Positions 9,162-15,205 of a stretch of DNA of 18,913 nt are shown piece by piece; the stretch's first letter is position 1, and every line of letters starts with the position of its first letter. Under the pieces are notes generated by a model. It did not search any database, was not told where the DNA came from, and was given only the letters and a program-made list of their open reading frames with translations. This DNA comes from Oscillospiraceae bacterium (lineage in GTDB: Bacteria > Bacillota > Clostridia > Oscillospirales > Oscillospiraceae): positions 1 through 18,913 of the forward strand of contig JAFTGG010000074.1 in the NCBI GenBank assembly GCA_017458025.1, in the 5' to 3' direction. A program made the translations under genes and the position numbers.

Positions 9162-10184
9162 TTAGCCCTCCAAATCCGCGGGGATCAGCGAGTCGCTGTA
9201 AACGGCCTTGATGCCTTCGCGCAGCAGCTCCCGCGCCTCGCGCGCGTCGTTGATCGTGTGCGTGTAGACGTTGAGATCGCGCCAGGAGGCGATGGGCAGA
9301 TAGTCGGGGTCCCAGACGGAAGCCTCCAGCGTAAGGCCCATGATGCCGTTCTCCTCGCAGAAGATCGCCTTGTTGCGGAAAGAATCCACGTTTTGCCCGA
9401 AGTAATCCTGATACAGCGTATAAATGTAGTGCGGGAAGCGATGGAGCCCGTTGACCACGGCGAAGTGGTCGGGCGAGTAGACCTGTATGACGATGCGGTC
9501 GAACAGGTAGCTCAAGCCGAGCCTGTGCGCCTCGTCGAGCATTGATTGGAACTGCTGCGTGACCGCCTCGTCGTCGAGCAGCTTCGTGTCCGTGACGACG
9601 CAGATATCGGGATACTGCACCATGAGAAGCAGCAGATCGTGGAATGAGAGCGGCGTGTATTCGCCCTTGATGGGCGTTGCGAGGAATTGCTCCAGCGTCG
9701 GAATGTGCGTCGGGTCGACGCCCTCCTGTATGCCGCCGATCCAATCATGCCGCAGCACGACGTAACCGTCCGAGGTCAGGCGGAGATCCGCCTCGAACAC
9801 GCGCGCGCCGGCGCTGTAATGCGCGTAAAAGCCTTCAAGGCAGTTGAGCCCATCGACGCCGTCCACACCGCCGAGCGCGTGCGCGATGACCGCGGTCTGC
9901 GCGAGGATCTCCGGCGCGCTGAGCTCGCCCGCGGGCTTTTCCTGCTCGGGCGGGACGGCGTTCCGGATCCGCTCCGCCTCCTCCAAAGCGCGCTGCTCCA
10001 TCTCTTTGAGCTCGATGTCGAGCAGCTTGTCCTCCGCCTCGGTCAACGCCGCGCGGGCGCGCCGGAGCTCGACGCCGAACGCGATGCTGAGCGCCGCCAG
10101 CGCCAGAATGACGAGAGCGAGCGCCGCCGCGATCATGCGCTTGTAGAACAGCACGCTGCGGGAAACCGATTTTCTGCTAGCCAC
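9162..10184 (-). CDS. Membrane-anchored glycerophosphodiester phosphodiesterase-family protein, 340 aa
   Basis: An N-terminal membrane helix (about 17-37, RMIAAALALVILALAALSIAF) is followed by a charged, probably coiled-coil stalk (about 38-80) and a TIM-barrel phosphodiesterase domain (about 98-340). Catalytic-type residues seen are H102 (AHALGG, in place of the usual AHRG), E131 and D133 (VFEADLRL) and H146 (VVLRHDW). The family splits glycerophosphodiesters or related polar lipid heads. The missing Arg after H102 places it in the GDPD/PI-PLC-like branch that begins AHA.GG, so the substrate is uncertain. Start: GTG at 10184 has AGGAGG 8 nt upstream; the in-frame ATG at 10208 has no such site. 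It is first in a probable operon with the Nudix gene and walR. Confidence 0.87.
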   Translation of the reverse strand: MASRKSVSRSVLFYKRMIAAALALVILALAALSIAFGVELRRARAALTEAEDKLLDIELKEMEQRALEEAERIRNAVPPEQEKPAGELSAPEILAQTAVIAHALGGVDGVDGLNCLEGFYAHYSAGARVFEADLRLTSDGYVVLRHDWIGGIQEGVDPTHIPTLEQFLATPIKGEYTPLSFHDLLLLMVQYPDICVVTDTKLLDDEAVTQQFQSMLDEAHRLGLSYLFDRIVIQVYSPDHFAVVNGLHRFPHYIYTLYQDYFGQNVDSFRNKAIFCEENGIMGLTLEASVWDPDYLPIASWRDLNVYTHTINDAREARELLREGIKAVYSDSLIPADLEG

Positions 10185-10222
10185 TGGGGATTCCTCCTGT
10201 TTGCACATATCAAATCAAAATT

Positions 10223-10231
10223 ATCATAGCA
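10223..10231 (-). promoter_or_regulatory. Extended -10 promoter for the GDPD-Nudix-walR operon
   Basis: On the minus strand TGC directly precedes TATGAT (10223-10228), giving an extended -10 element; no good -35 box is seen at 17 bp. The start would fall near 10216, about 30 nt before the GTG and upstream of the AGGAGG site. No better candidate is visible between 10185 and 10260. Confidence 0.45.
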
Positions 10232-10275
10232 TAGAAAAAGCAAAAATTCTACTGAAACTTGCGCGGAAAGCGCGA

Positions 10276-10316
10276 AAAGAGCGGCGCACGCCGGCGCTGC
10301 TCTTTCTTTTTCTTTT
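10276..10316 (+). terminator. T-tailed GC-rich hairpin upstream of the GDPD gene
   Basis: AAAGAGCGGCGC (10276-10287) pairs over 12 bp, one a G-U pair, with 10294-10305 around a 6-nt loop. The plus-strand tail is CTTTTTCTTTT. In the plus direction it looks like an intrinsic terminator, yet no plus-strand gene ends here. In the minus direction the tail is only TTTT, but it could stop transcripts coming from the 10870 minus-strand promoter candidate. Confidence 0.55.
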
Positions 10317-10466
10317 GCAAATTCTAAAAATGATGGCGATTGGCAAAGCTTAAAAGATCTTTTTAACGATAATATTGCATGTGGAAAAGAAATTTTGAGA
10401 AAAAAACAAACAATTTTGGCGTTTGCGCAGATTCACCTCAATCATATCAAAATCGCAAAAATCTTG

Positions 10467-10495
10467 TTGCAATCTGACAAAAATAGGAGTATATT
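10467..10495 (+). promoter_or_regulatory. Sigma-A promoter of the candidate ncRNA
   Basis: The -35 TTGCAA (10467-10472) and -10 TATATT (10490-10495) have a 17-bp spacer, one of the best promoter matches in the window. The predicted start is near 10502, ten bases before the closing stem of the RNA described next. Confidence 0.65.
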
Positions 10496-10501
10496 GGTAA
10501 A

Positions 10502-10628
10502 AGAGGAAAGTACATAGTGGGTAGTTGGGAACGAGACTTCCACCTCTCGCCCCAACCTATGCAGAATGACCGCAGCATTCCACACAACAGCAAACCACTG
10601 TACCCAGTCTCATTTTACTATGCTTTTT
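10502..10628 (+). ncRNA. Candidate structured small RNA, about 125 nt, unknown family
   Basis: The two ends pair: CATAGT (10513-10518) with ACTATG (10617-10622), then GGGTA (10519-10523) with TACCC (10601-10605), leaving an 11-nt bulge on the 3' side. Inside are hairpin 1, GTTGGG (10524-10529) with CCCAAC (10551-10556) extended by CGAGA/TCTCG (10532-10536 with 10545-10549), and hairpin 2, GAATG (10564-10568) with CATTC (10576-10580), followed by an unpaired A/C-rich segment. The closing stem runs straight into TTTTTT, so it also has the form of the terminator. With the promoter 7 bp upstream this is a self-contained RNA gene. It is not recognisable as 6S, SRP, RNase P or a known riboswitch. 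Low GC and position suggest it belongs with the Hsp70-like gene. Confidence 0.5.
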
Positions 10629-10699
10629 TGCCTTTTGCAATAGGAATTTGCAACGATTTGGCAGAGTGGATGGGTACATTTTTCCCCGCTTTAGTTTGG

Positions 10700-10743
10700 G
10701 CGACGTGTTGGAACTTGCTTGCAAGTTCTGCGCGTCGCTTTTT
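10700..10743 (+). terminator. Two-part hairpin with T-run upstream of the Hsp70-like gene
   Basis: GCGACG (10700-10705) pairs with CGTCGC (10733-10738); beyond a small internal loop, GAACTTGC (10711-10718) pairs perfectly with GCAAGTTC (10721-10728). TTTTT follows at 10739-10743. It has the form of a strong plus-strand intrinsic terminator and would stop read-through from the ncRNA into the Hsp70-like gene, or end a second RNA. Confidence 0.55.
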
Positions 10744-10764
10744 GCTTTCCTTGACCTCCATTGT

Positions 10765-10798
10765 CCCCAGGCGAGGGTGAGTTCTGTCTCACCTGGGG
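10765..10798. other. Inverted repeat, no T-run
   Basis: CCCCA (10765-10769) pairs with TGGGG (10794-10798) and GGTGAG (10776-10781) with CTCACC (10788-10793), with a 6-nt bulge (10770-10775) on the left and a 6-nt loop. It is a possible operator or RNA hairpin in the region before the Hsp70-like gene; no regulator can be named. Confidence 0.4.
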
Positions 10799-10876
10799 GC
10801 AGATGAATAGTCGGATGCCGCTTAGCCACTCTTTACTCTTTCGCAGTATCCGTTAATCCATATTATATATGTATAT

Positions 10877-10905
10877 ATTATATAGCACAGTATATAAGGC
10901 TTCAA
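10877..10905 (-). promoter_or_regulatory. Minus-strand promoter-like boxes in an AT-rich zone
   Basis: Read on the minus strand, TTGAAG (10900-10905) and TATAAT (10877-10882) are 17 bp apart. The same AT-rich zone (10858-10900, with near-palindromic TATATA runs) is the only plausible site for the plus-strand promoter of the Hsp70-like gene, for which no clear -35 is seen. In such AT-rich sequence a chance match is possible. Confidence 0.35.
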
Positions 10906-10951
10906 AATGTCCTTTTATGCGAACAAAACTGCAAAGGTAGTGTAAACAGTC

Positions 10952-12634
10952 ATGTCAAAGGTTTACGGAATCGATTTGGGAACGACGTATTCGGCAATCG
11001 CCACGTTGGACGACAAGGGCGTGCCGGAAATCATCGAGAACTACGCCGATTCTTCACCTTTATTGGCCTCGGCTGTATATTTCCCCGAAGGCGGCACGCC
11101 CGTCGTCGGTCGTGAAGCGAAAGTTCAAGCCGAGATAGAACCCGACCGCGTTGTCCAGTTCATCAAGCGTGAAATTGGTAAAGACAATGCTGGTATCTAT
11201 AAGATTGACGGGACTGAATATGATCCTATTACCATTTCCGCTCTCATTCTGAAACGTATGAAAGAATATGCGGAGGAACAGGGCTACGAGGTAAATGATG
11301 TTGTCATTACATGCCCCGCATATTTTGGAACAGAGGAACGCAACGCAACACGCCAAGCTGGTATCATCGCGGGCCTGAATGTTCTGAACATTATCAACGA
11401 GCCTACGGCTGCGGCGTTGAACTACTGCAGCAAGGAGTTCAAGGAAAATCAAAAGATTCTCGTCTATGATTTGGGCGGCGGCACTTTTGACGTGACATTA
11501 TTTAACTTTTCTGTCAGCGAAGCCGGCGAAGCATCTATTGAAGTTCTTGCAACTGATGGCGACAATCATTTAGGCGGCGCCGATTGGGATGCGCAGTTGT
11601 TTGAGGATATCTGCCGTCGATATGCCGATAAGCGCAGTATGGAGCGCGCTGAGCTTGACAAGACCGTGGAGGAGAAAATCCACAATGAGGTCGAAACCGT
11701 TAAGCGTTCCCTTTCCAGCTTGACAAAAAAGAGCTTTGCAATCAATTATGATGATATAGCTGTAAAAGTTGAGGTTAATCGAGACAGCTTTGAAAAAGAG
11801 ACGAGAGAGCTTGTCGATCGTACGATAGACTTTGTCAAGCAACTCCTCGAGAAGTCGCATCTGACAACGGATGACATCGACACCGTACTTTTAGTTGGCG
11901 GTTCTTCTAATATGCCAATGGTAAAGACGGCAATTGATAAGCTCTTTGAGGGCAAGGTTCGCCGTGAAGAGCCTGATCTCGCTGTTGCAAAAGGCGCGGC
12001 TCTGGCAGCAGCTATCGCATGGAATGAAACTATTAATAAAGAACCGCCAAAGCAAGGCGAGGGGACAAAGAAGGGCAAAACAGATTCCGCTGATGACAGA
12101 AAGCCTATCAACATTCTTGGAAATATCGGCAGCTTGAGCGAAGATTTTTTTAAGGATATCCTCTCCCGCTCCTTTGGCCCCGGCGTCATGGTCGGAAATA
12201 ACGAGTACGTCATAGACAATATTTTATTTGCCGGTGATCCTTCCCCCTCTAAGGTGTCGAAAGTCTATGTCGTGCCTGATGACGATTTGCCGGAAATCGA
12301 CGTGCCTATTTTTGAGAATTTGTCCATCGACCACGAAAATACGTTTGTCACGCCCTGCGTGGATATTTACTATAACCCGCAAGAAACCGATCCGGCGCTC
12401 AAAGTTAAATATCTTGGCGAAATTTCAATTAAGCTGCCGGAAGGTACGAAACGAGGCACGCCCATCGAGATTGTATTCTATTACAGTACGAGCGGATTAG
12501 ATGTTACAGTAATCAATCAGATTACAAAAGAGCGGCAACAAACGCAAATCGTAACTCAAAATACAAAAACGCTGGAAGAACTGAAGGAGGATACTGACCG
12601 CTTCCGCACACTAAAGACGAGCGGGCAGATTTAA
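10952..12634 (+). CDS. Lidless Hsp70 (DnaK-like) family protein, 560 aa
   Basis: The nucleotide-binding domain (about 1-360) is intact: phosphate loop 1 GIDLGTTYS (6-14), INEPTAAAL (148-156), phosphate loop 2 DLGGGTFDVT (173-182), and adenosine motif LLVGGSSNMPMV (313-324) followed by DLAVAKGAAL. The usual hydrophobic interdomain linker DVLLLDVTP is missing and replaced by a Lys/Gly-rich stretch (about 363-385). A divergent beta substrate-binding domain (about 405-525) keeps SFGP, YLGEISIKLPEGTKRGTPIEIVF and GLDVTV. The helical lid of DnaK is absent; only about 35 residues follow. It is therefore an ATPase of Hsp70 fold, likely specialised and not the housekeeping chaperone; no dnaJ or grpE lies nearby. 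Codon use is visibly more AT-rich than in the flanking genes, suggesting transfer. The ATG has only a weak AAAGGTAG site. Confidence 0.9.
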   Translation: MSKVYGIDLGTTYSAIATLDDKGVPEIIENYADSSPLLASAVYFPEGGTPVVGREAKVQAEIEPDRVVQFIKREIGKDNAGIYKIDGTEYDPITISALILKRMKEYAEEQGYEVNDVVITCPAYFGTEERNATRQAGIIAGLNVLNIINEPTAAALNYCSKEFKENQKILVYDLGGGTFDVTLFNFSVSEAGEASIEVLATDGDNHLGGADWDAQLFEDICRRYADKRSMERAELDKTVEEKIHNEVETVKRSLSSLTKKSFAINYDDIAVKVEVNRDSFEKETRELVDRTIDFVKQLLEKSHLTTDDIDTVLLVGGSSNMPMVKTAIDKLFEGKVRREEPDLAVAKGAALAAAIAWNETINKEPPKQGEGTKKGKTDSADDRKPINILGNIGSLSEDFFKDILSRSFGPGVMVGNNEYVIDNILFAGDPSPSKVSKVYVVPDDDLPEIDVPIFENLSIDHENTFVTPCVDIYYNPQETDPALKVKYLGEISIKLPEGTKRGTPIEIVFYYSTSGLDVTVINQITKERQQTQIVTQNTKTLEELKEDTDRFRTLKTSGQI

Positions 12635-12639
12635 TAGAA

Positions 12640-12912
12640 ATGATTGGTGATGGCGTTTACGAGAGCGAAGATTTCCGCTGTCCCACGACGGGCTACGGAG
12701 TGTGCCTCGAATGGAACGGCGCAACGGGGCTTCTAACCGCAAAGATTCACGATAACGGAGTTTGGGCCAAGTTTGACGACGCGACAAGCGAAAAGGCCGT
12801 TAGGAATAAGACTTTTGCATGGTGTGAAGCTTTTAATCTTCAAAATTTAATGTTCAGCGATCTCGACGAAGCAAACCGGTTTGCCGAACAATATGATACA
12901 TGGTTTCCCTGA
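12640..12912 (+). CDS. Small protein of unknown function downstream of the Hsp70-like gene, 90 aa
   Basis: I do not recognise this family. The ATG lies 5 bp after the Hsp70-like stop codon, so the two genes are almost certainly co-transcribed and perhaps translationally coupled; no strong ribosome site is visible, which fits reinitiation. The protein is acidic, soluble, without signal peptide or membrane segment, and unusually rich in aromatic residues (four Trp). The N-terminal half looks like beta strands (GVCLEWNGATGLLTAKIHD), the C-terminal half like helices (AFNLQNLMFSDLDEANRFAEQY). It shares the AT-richer composition of its neighbour. A partner, adaptor or substrate of the Hsp70-like ATPase is the obvious guess, but only from position. 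Confidence 0.7.
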   Translation: MIGDGVYESEDFRCPTTGYGVCLEWNGATGLLTAKIHDNGVWAKFDDATSEKAVRNKTFAWCEAFNLQNLMFSDLDEANRFAEQYDTWFP

Positions 12913-13085
12913 TATGCAGTCATGCCTATTTAGCTGATGTGCTGACAGACATGTGGAAAAACATGTGGAAATTGTGAATTATGGTAACAGCCCAACGATT
13001 AAGAAATTGCTGGGCCCGTTGTTATTGCGCTTTCTATGCGCCAATATGATTGCACAAAAATAATTATGTAAATTAATGTGCTGTT

Positions 13086-13150
13086 TTTAAGGAACCGCTG
13101 AATAAATCCGGCGCAATCTACGCGCCGGATTTATTCAGCGGTTCCTTAAA
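13086..13150. mobile_element. Perfect 65-bp palindrome, probable miniature IS remnant
   Basis: Two 29-bp arms (13086-13114 and 13122-13150) are exact reverse complements around a 7-nt loop. Inside TTAA at each end, the arms begin GGAACCGCTGAATAAATC, which resembles terminal repeats of IS5-family elements (IS903 ends GGCTTTGTTGAATAAATC). TTAA itself fits the YTAR target duplication of the IS5 group. This would be two IS ends joined with no transposase. It has no T-run and is not a standard terminator, although the RNA hairpin would be very stable. Confidence 0.55.
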
Positions 13151-13157
13151 GGCATGT

Positions 13158-13196
13158 ATGCGCAGACGCTTCTTTAAACAAGATGCATCTGCGCAT
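13158..13196. repeat. 9-bp inverted repeat upstream of smpB promoter
   Basis: ATGCGCAGA (13158-13166) and TCTGCGCAT (13188-13196) are exact complements with a 21-nt spacer that itself contains the palindrome AGATGCATCT. TTTTA follows. It is either a weak plus-strand terminator or an operator placed about 20 bp ahead of the smpB -35 box. Confidence 0.4.
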
Positions 13197-13217
13197 TTTA
13201 CGATTTGGTTACAAGTC

Positions 13218-13246
13218 TTGTGTTCTGGGGAAAGTTATGTTATAAT
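13218..13246 (+). promoter_or_regulatory. Sigma-A promoter of smpB
   Basis: The -35 TTGTGT (13218-13223) and perfect -10 TATAAT (13241-13246) have a 17-bp spacer, and TG one base before the -10 makes it an extended -10 promoter. The start would be near 13253, 25 nt before the TTG codon of smpB. Confidence 0.8.
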
Positions 13247-13277
13247 TCCAATCCGCCGGCGAGGGGAGGCGAGCGCT

Positions 13278-13742
13278 TTGCAGGAGAAAAAGGGAATCAG
13301 GGTCATGGCGAACAACCGCAAGGCGTTCCATGACTACTTCGTCGAGGACAAGTACGAGGCGGGTATCGAGCTCAAGGGCACGGAGGTCAAGTCGATCCGG
13401 GCGGGCACGCTCAATCTGAAAGACAGCTACGTCATCGCCAAGAACGGCGAGGCGTGGGTGCACAGCATGCACATCTCGCCCTACGACAAGGGAAACATTT
13501 TCAACCACGACCCCGACCGCGCCAAGAGATTGCTGCTGCACAAGCGCGAGATCAACAAGCTCGCCGCGCTCGCCGCGCAGGACGGCTACGCGCTCGTACC
13601 GCTGAGCGTGTACTTCAGGGACGCCAAGGTCAAGGTCGAGCTCGGCGTCTGCCGCGGCAAGAAGAACTACGACAAGCGCGAGGCCGCCGCGAAGCGCGAC
13701 GCCAAGCGCCAGATCGACCGCGCGATGCGCGAACGCTACTGA
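13278..13742 (+). CDS. smpB: SmpB, SsrA-binding protein, 154 aa
   Basis: Partner of tmRNA in trans-translation: it binds the tRNA-like part of tmRNA and fills the decoding site and mRNA channel of stalled ribosomes. The OB-fold core is clear (NNRKAFHDYFVEDKYEAGIEL, GTEVKSIRAGTLNLKDSYV, HISPYDKGNIFNHDPDR, KLLLHKREI-like segment, SVYFRDAKVKVELGVCRGKK), and the basic C-terminal tail (YDKREAAAKRDAKRQIDRAMR) that enters the mRNA channel is complete. Start: TTG at 13278 has AGGGGAGG 8 nt upstream and gives a product of usual length beginning LQEKKGIRVMANN; the internal ATG at 13305 has no good site. Its RNA partner, ssrA, lies about 1.5 kb downstream on the same strand. Confidence 0.97.
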   Translation: MQEKKGIRVMANNRKAFHDYFVEDKYEAGIELKGTEVKSIRAGTLNLKDSYVIAKNGEAWVHSMHISPYDKGNIFNHDPDRAKRLLLHKREINKLAALAAQDGYALVPLSVYFRDAKVKVELGVCRGKKNYDKREAAAKRDAKRQIDRAMRERY

Positions 13743-13775
13743 TTACAAAATGTAAAATAACAGGAGGAAATCACG

Positions 13776-14306
13776 ATGAGCAATCCGCTTGTGGCCATCG
13801 AGATGGAGGACGGCGGTGTGATGAAGGGCGAGCTGTACCCCGAGATCGCGCCCAACACCGTCAACAACTTCATCGCGCTGGCAAATTCCGGCTACTATGA
13901 CGGCCTGATTTTCCACCGCGTGATCCCCGGCTTTATGATCCAGGGCGGCTGCCCGCTGGGCACCGGCACCGGCGGCCCGGGATACTCCATCAAGGGCGAG
14001 TTCACGTCCAACGGACACAAGAACGACCTCAAGCACACGCTGGGCGTATTGTCTATGGCGCGCACGATGGTTCCCGACAGCGCGGGCAGCCAATTCTTTA
14101 TCATGGTCGCCGACGCGCCGCACCTCGACCGCGAGTACGCGGCGTTCGGCAAGATCACCGAGAACGCCGACAAGGCCGTCGAAATCAGCCGCGTGAACCG
14201 CGACATGTTCACCGACAAGCCCAAGAAGCCGCAGACCATCAAGAGTATCCGCGTGGATACGCTCGGCGAGGAGTATCCGGAGCCCGAGAAGCTCCCCGAG
14301 CGATGA
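13776..14306 (+). CDS. Cyclophilin-type peptidyl-prolyl cis-trans isomerase, 176 aa
   Basis: Cytoplasmic PPIase of the PpiB group (no signal peptide or lipobox) that speeds up cis-trans isomerisation of prolyl bonds. The active-site core is present: FHRVIPGFMIQGG (46-58, with R48, F53 and Q56), GVLSMART (90-97) and SAGSQFFIM (102-110). Length is typical for a single-domain bacterial cyclophilin. The ATG has an AGGAGG site. The stop codon overlaps the next gene's ATG by 4 bp (ATGA), so the two are translationally coupled. It follows smpB by 33 bp, so smpB, this gene and the dehydrogenase probably form one transcript. Confidence 0.96.
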   Translation: MSNPLVAIEMEDGGVMKGELYPEIAPNTVNNFIALANSGYYDGLIFHRVIPGFMIQGGCPLGTGTGGPGYSIKGEFTSNGHKNDLKHTLGVLSMARTMVPDSAGSQFFIMVADAPHLDREYAAFGKITENADKAVEISRVNRDMFTDKPKKPQTIKSIRVDTLGEEYPEPEKLPER

Positions 14307-15061
14307 AGACCGCGATTATTACCGGCGCTTCCGCCGGCATGGGGCGGGAGTTCGCGCTCCACGCGCTGCGCATCTTCCCCGAGATCGAATGCTTTTGGCT
14401 GATCGCGCGCCGCGAGGGCAGGCTCAAGGAGCTGGCGGGGGATCTGGGCGGCAAAAAGGTCGTGTGCATGTCGCTCGACCTCTGCGACGAGCAAAGCTTT
14501 GACGTGCTGGAGGAAAAGCTCCGCGACGACAAGCCCGAGATCGCGCTGCTCATCAACAACGCGGGCTGCGGCTACCTCGGCAACGTCGGCGAGACGCCGG
14601 TCGATTGGCAGACGCGCATGACGAAGCTCAACGTCACGGCGCTGACCGCGGTGACGAGTCTCTGCGTCCCGTATATGGCGCGCGGCGGGCACATCGTCAA
14701 CGTCAGCTCCATCGCGTCGTTCTGCCCCAACCCGCGCATGACGGTCTACAGCTCGACAAAGTCGTACGTCTCGGCGTTCACGCGCGGTATCCGCGAGGAG
14801 CTGCGCGCCAAGGGCGTCACGGCGACGGCGGTCTGCCCCGGTCCGATGGACACGGAGTTCATCGAGGTCGGCAAGATCAAGGGCCACTCCAAGACCTTCG
14901 ACATTCTGCCCTACTGCGACCCGTCGAGCGTCGCGGAGGGGACGCTGCTCTCCGCCAAGGAGGGCCGCGCGTTCTACACGCCGAAGGCGTTTTACAAGCT
15001 CTACAAATTTGTCGCCAAGGTGACGCCGCAGGCGTTGATGGTAAAGTTCACCAAGACTTAG
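14303..15061 (+). CDS. Short-chain dehydrogenase/reductase (SDR) family protein, 252 aa
   Basis: Classical SDR Rossmann enzyme using NAD(P)H. The cofactor motif TGASAGMG is at residues 7-14, an Arg pair at 36-37 (ARREGR) after the second strand suggests NADPH preference, NNAG is at 85-88, and the catalytic set is S136, Y149 and K153 (YSSTK), followed by CPGPMDTEF. The sequence resembles the DltE/YqjQ-like short-chain oxidoreductases; the substrate cannot be deduced. The start overlaps the cyclophilin stop (ATGA). A 115-bp repeat with terminator-like hairpins follows. Confidence 0.93.
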   Translation: MKTAIITGASAGMGREFALHALRIFPEIECFWLIARREGRLKELAGDLGGKKVVCMSLDLCDEQSFDVLEEKLRDDKPEIALLINNAGCGYLGNVGETPVDWQTRMTKLNVTALTAVTSLCVPYMARGGHIVNVSSIASFCPNPRMTVYSSTKSYVSAFTRGIREELRAKGVTATAVCPGPMDTEFIEVGKIKGHSKTFDILPYCDPSSVAEGTLLSAKEGRAFYTPKAFYKLYKFVAKVTPQALMVKFTKT

Positions 15062-15081
15062 CACGGCAAAGAAGCTTGATT

Positions 15082-15196
15082 GTTTTTTCTGACGACATGC
15101 GCGTCAGAAAAAACACTTTGCGCGAAGCGTCCGTGCGCCGCAGGCGCGCGGGAAGCATAGCGAAACCCGCTCAAAAAATGCTTGCATTTTTTTGAA
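15082..15196 (+). repeat. Intergenic repeat, copy B (partner at 4407-4511)
   Basis: 115 bp aligned in the same order with copy A on the other strand. It opens with a perfect 12-bp hairpin (TTTTTTCTGACG at 15083-15094 and its complement at 15102-15113), has a GC-rich middle, and ends in CAAAAAATGC (15172-15181) pairing with GCATTTTTTTG (15184-15194), a hairpin followed by T residues. As a terminator it would end the smpB-cyclophilin-SDR transcript. It stops only about 10 nt before the 5' end of tmRNA, so the tmRNA promoter must lie in or overlap it; no clear promoter boxes were found. Confidence 0.7.
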
Positions 15197-15205
15197 ATAA
15201 ATTAC

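Larger units (their letters stand above)
10209..10951. other. 743-bp intergenic region of low GC with RNA-like structures
   Basis: This gap between the divergent GDPD and Hsp70-like genes has no convincing protein gene. It contains the extended -10 element, a GC-rich T-tailed hairpin (10276-10316), a short AT palindrome around AAAAGATCTTTT, a clean plus-strand promoter (10467-10495) with a candidate structured RNA, two more hairpins (10700-10743 and 10765-10798) and an AT-rich zone (10858-10900) with promoter-like boxes on the minus strand. Two overlapping short reading frames on the opposite strands fit the structures poorly and are not called. The composition matches the Hsp70-like gene, not the genes on either side. 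Confidence 0.6.
12913..13277. other. 365-bp intergenic region between the 90-aa gene and smpB
   Basis: No gene is seen. From left to right it holds a 12-bp tandem repeat (ACATGTGGAAA-A/T at 12949-12972), a weak stem-loop pairing GCCCA (12990-12994) with TGGGC (13011-13015) that might end the Hsp70 operon, the 65-bp palindrome, a second inverted repeat (13158-13196) and the smpB promoter. GC content is low until the smpB promoter, which marks the right edge of the atypical region. Confidence 0.6.

Noticed and set aside
10618..10761. 47-aa Lys/Arg-rich minus-strand frame starting MEVKESKKRRAELASKF, and an overlapping 90-aa minus frame with a GTG start
   Set aside because: The first looks somewhat protein-like, but no good ribosome site is present, no family is recognised, and the region is better explained by hairpins with plus-strand T-runs. 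It would need conservation to be called.
10517..10780. 87-aa plus-strand reading frame starting with GTG
   Set aside because: It runs through the closing stem and terminator of the candidate RNA and across a second terminator hairpin, and the ribosome site is weak.
10502..10835. Possible RNase P RNA: GAGGAAAGT near 10503 and AGATGAATAG near 10801 resemble conserved rnpB segments about 300 nt apart
   Set aside because: The P4 3' strand (ACAGAA...GGCUUAU) and other universal positions are missing, and two strong T-tailed hairpins interrupt the span. The matches are judged to be chance.
10929..10960. TGTAAA followed by TGTCAA near the Hsp70-like start codon as a WalR box
   Set aside because: The spacing is 6 instead of 5 and the second half deviates from TGTWAH; it also overlaps the start codon.
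13086..13150. The palindrome as the transcription terminator of the Hsp70-like operon
   Set aside because: No T-run follows the stem and the arms resemble IS ends; a mobile-element origin explains the length and perfection better, though it may still affect transcription.
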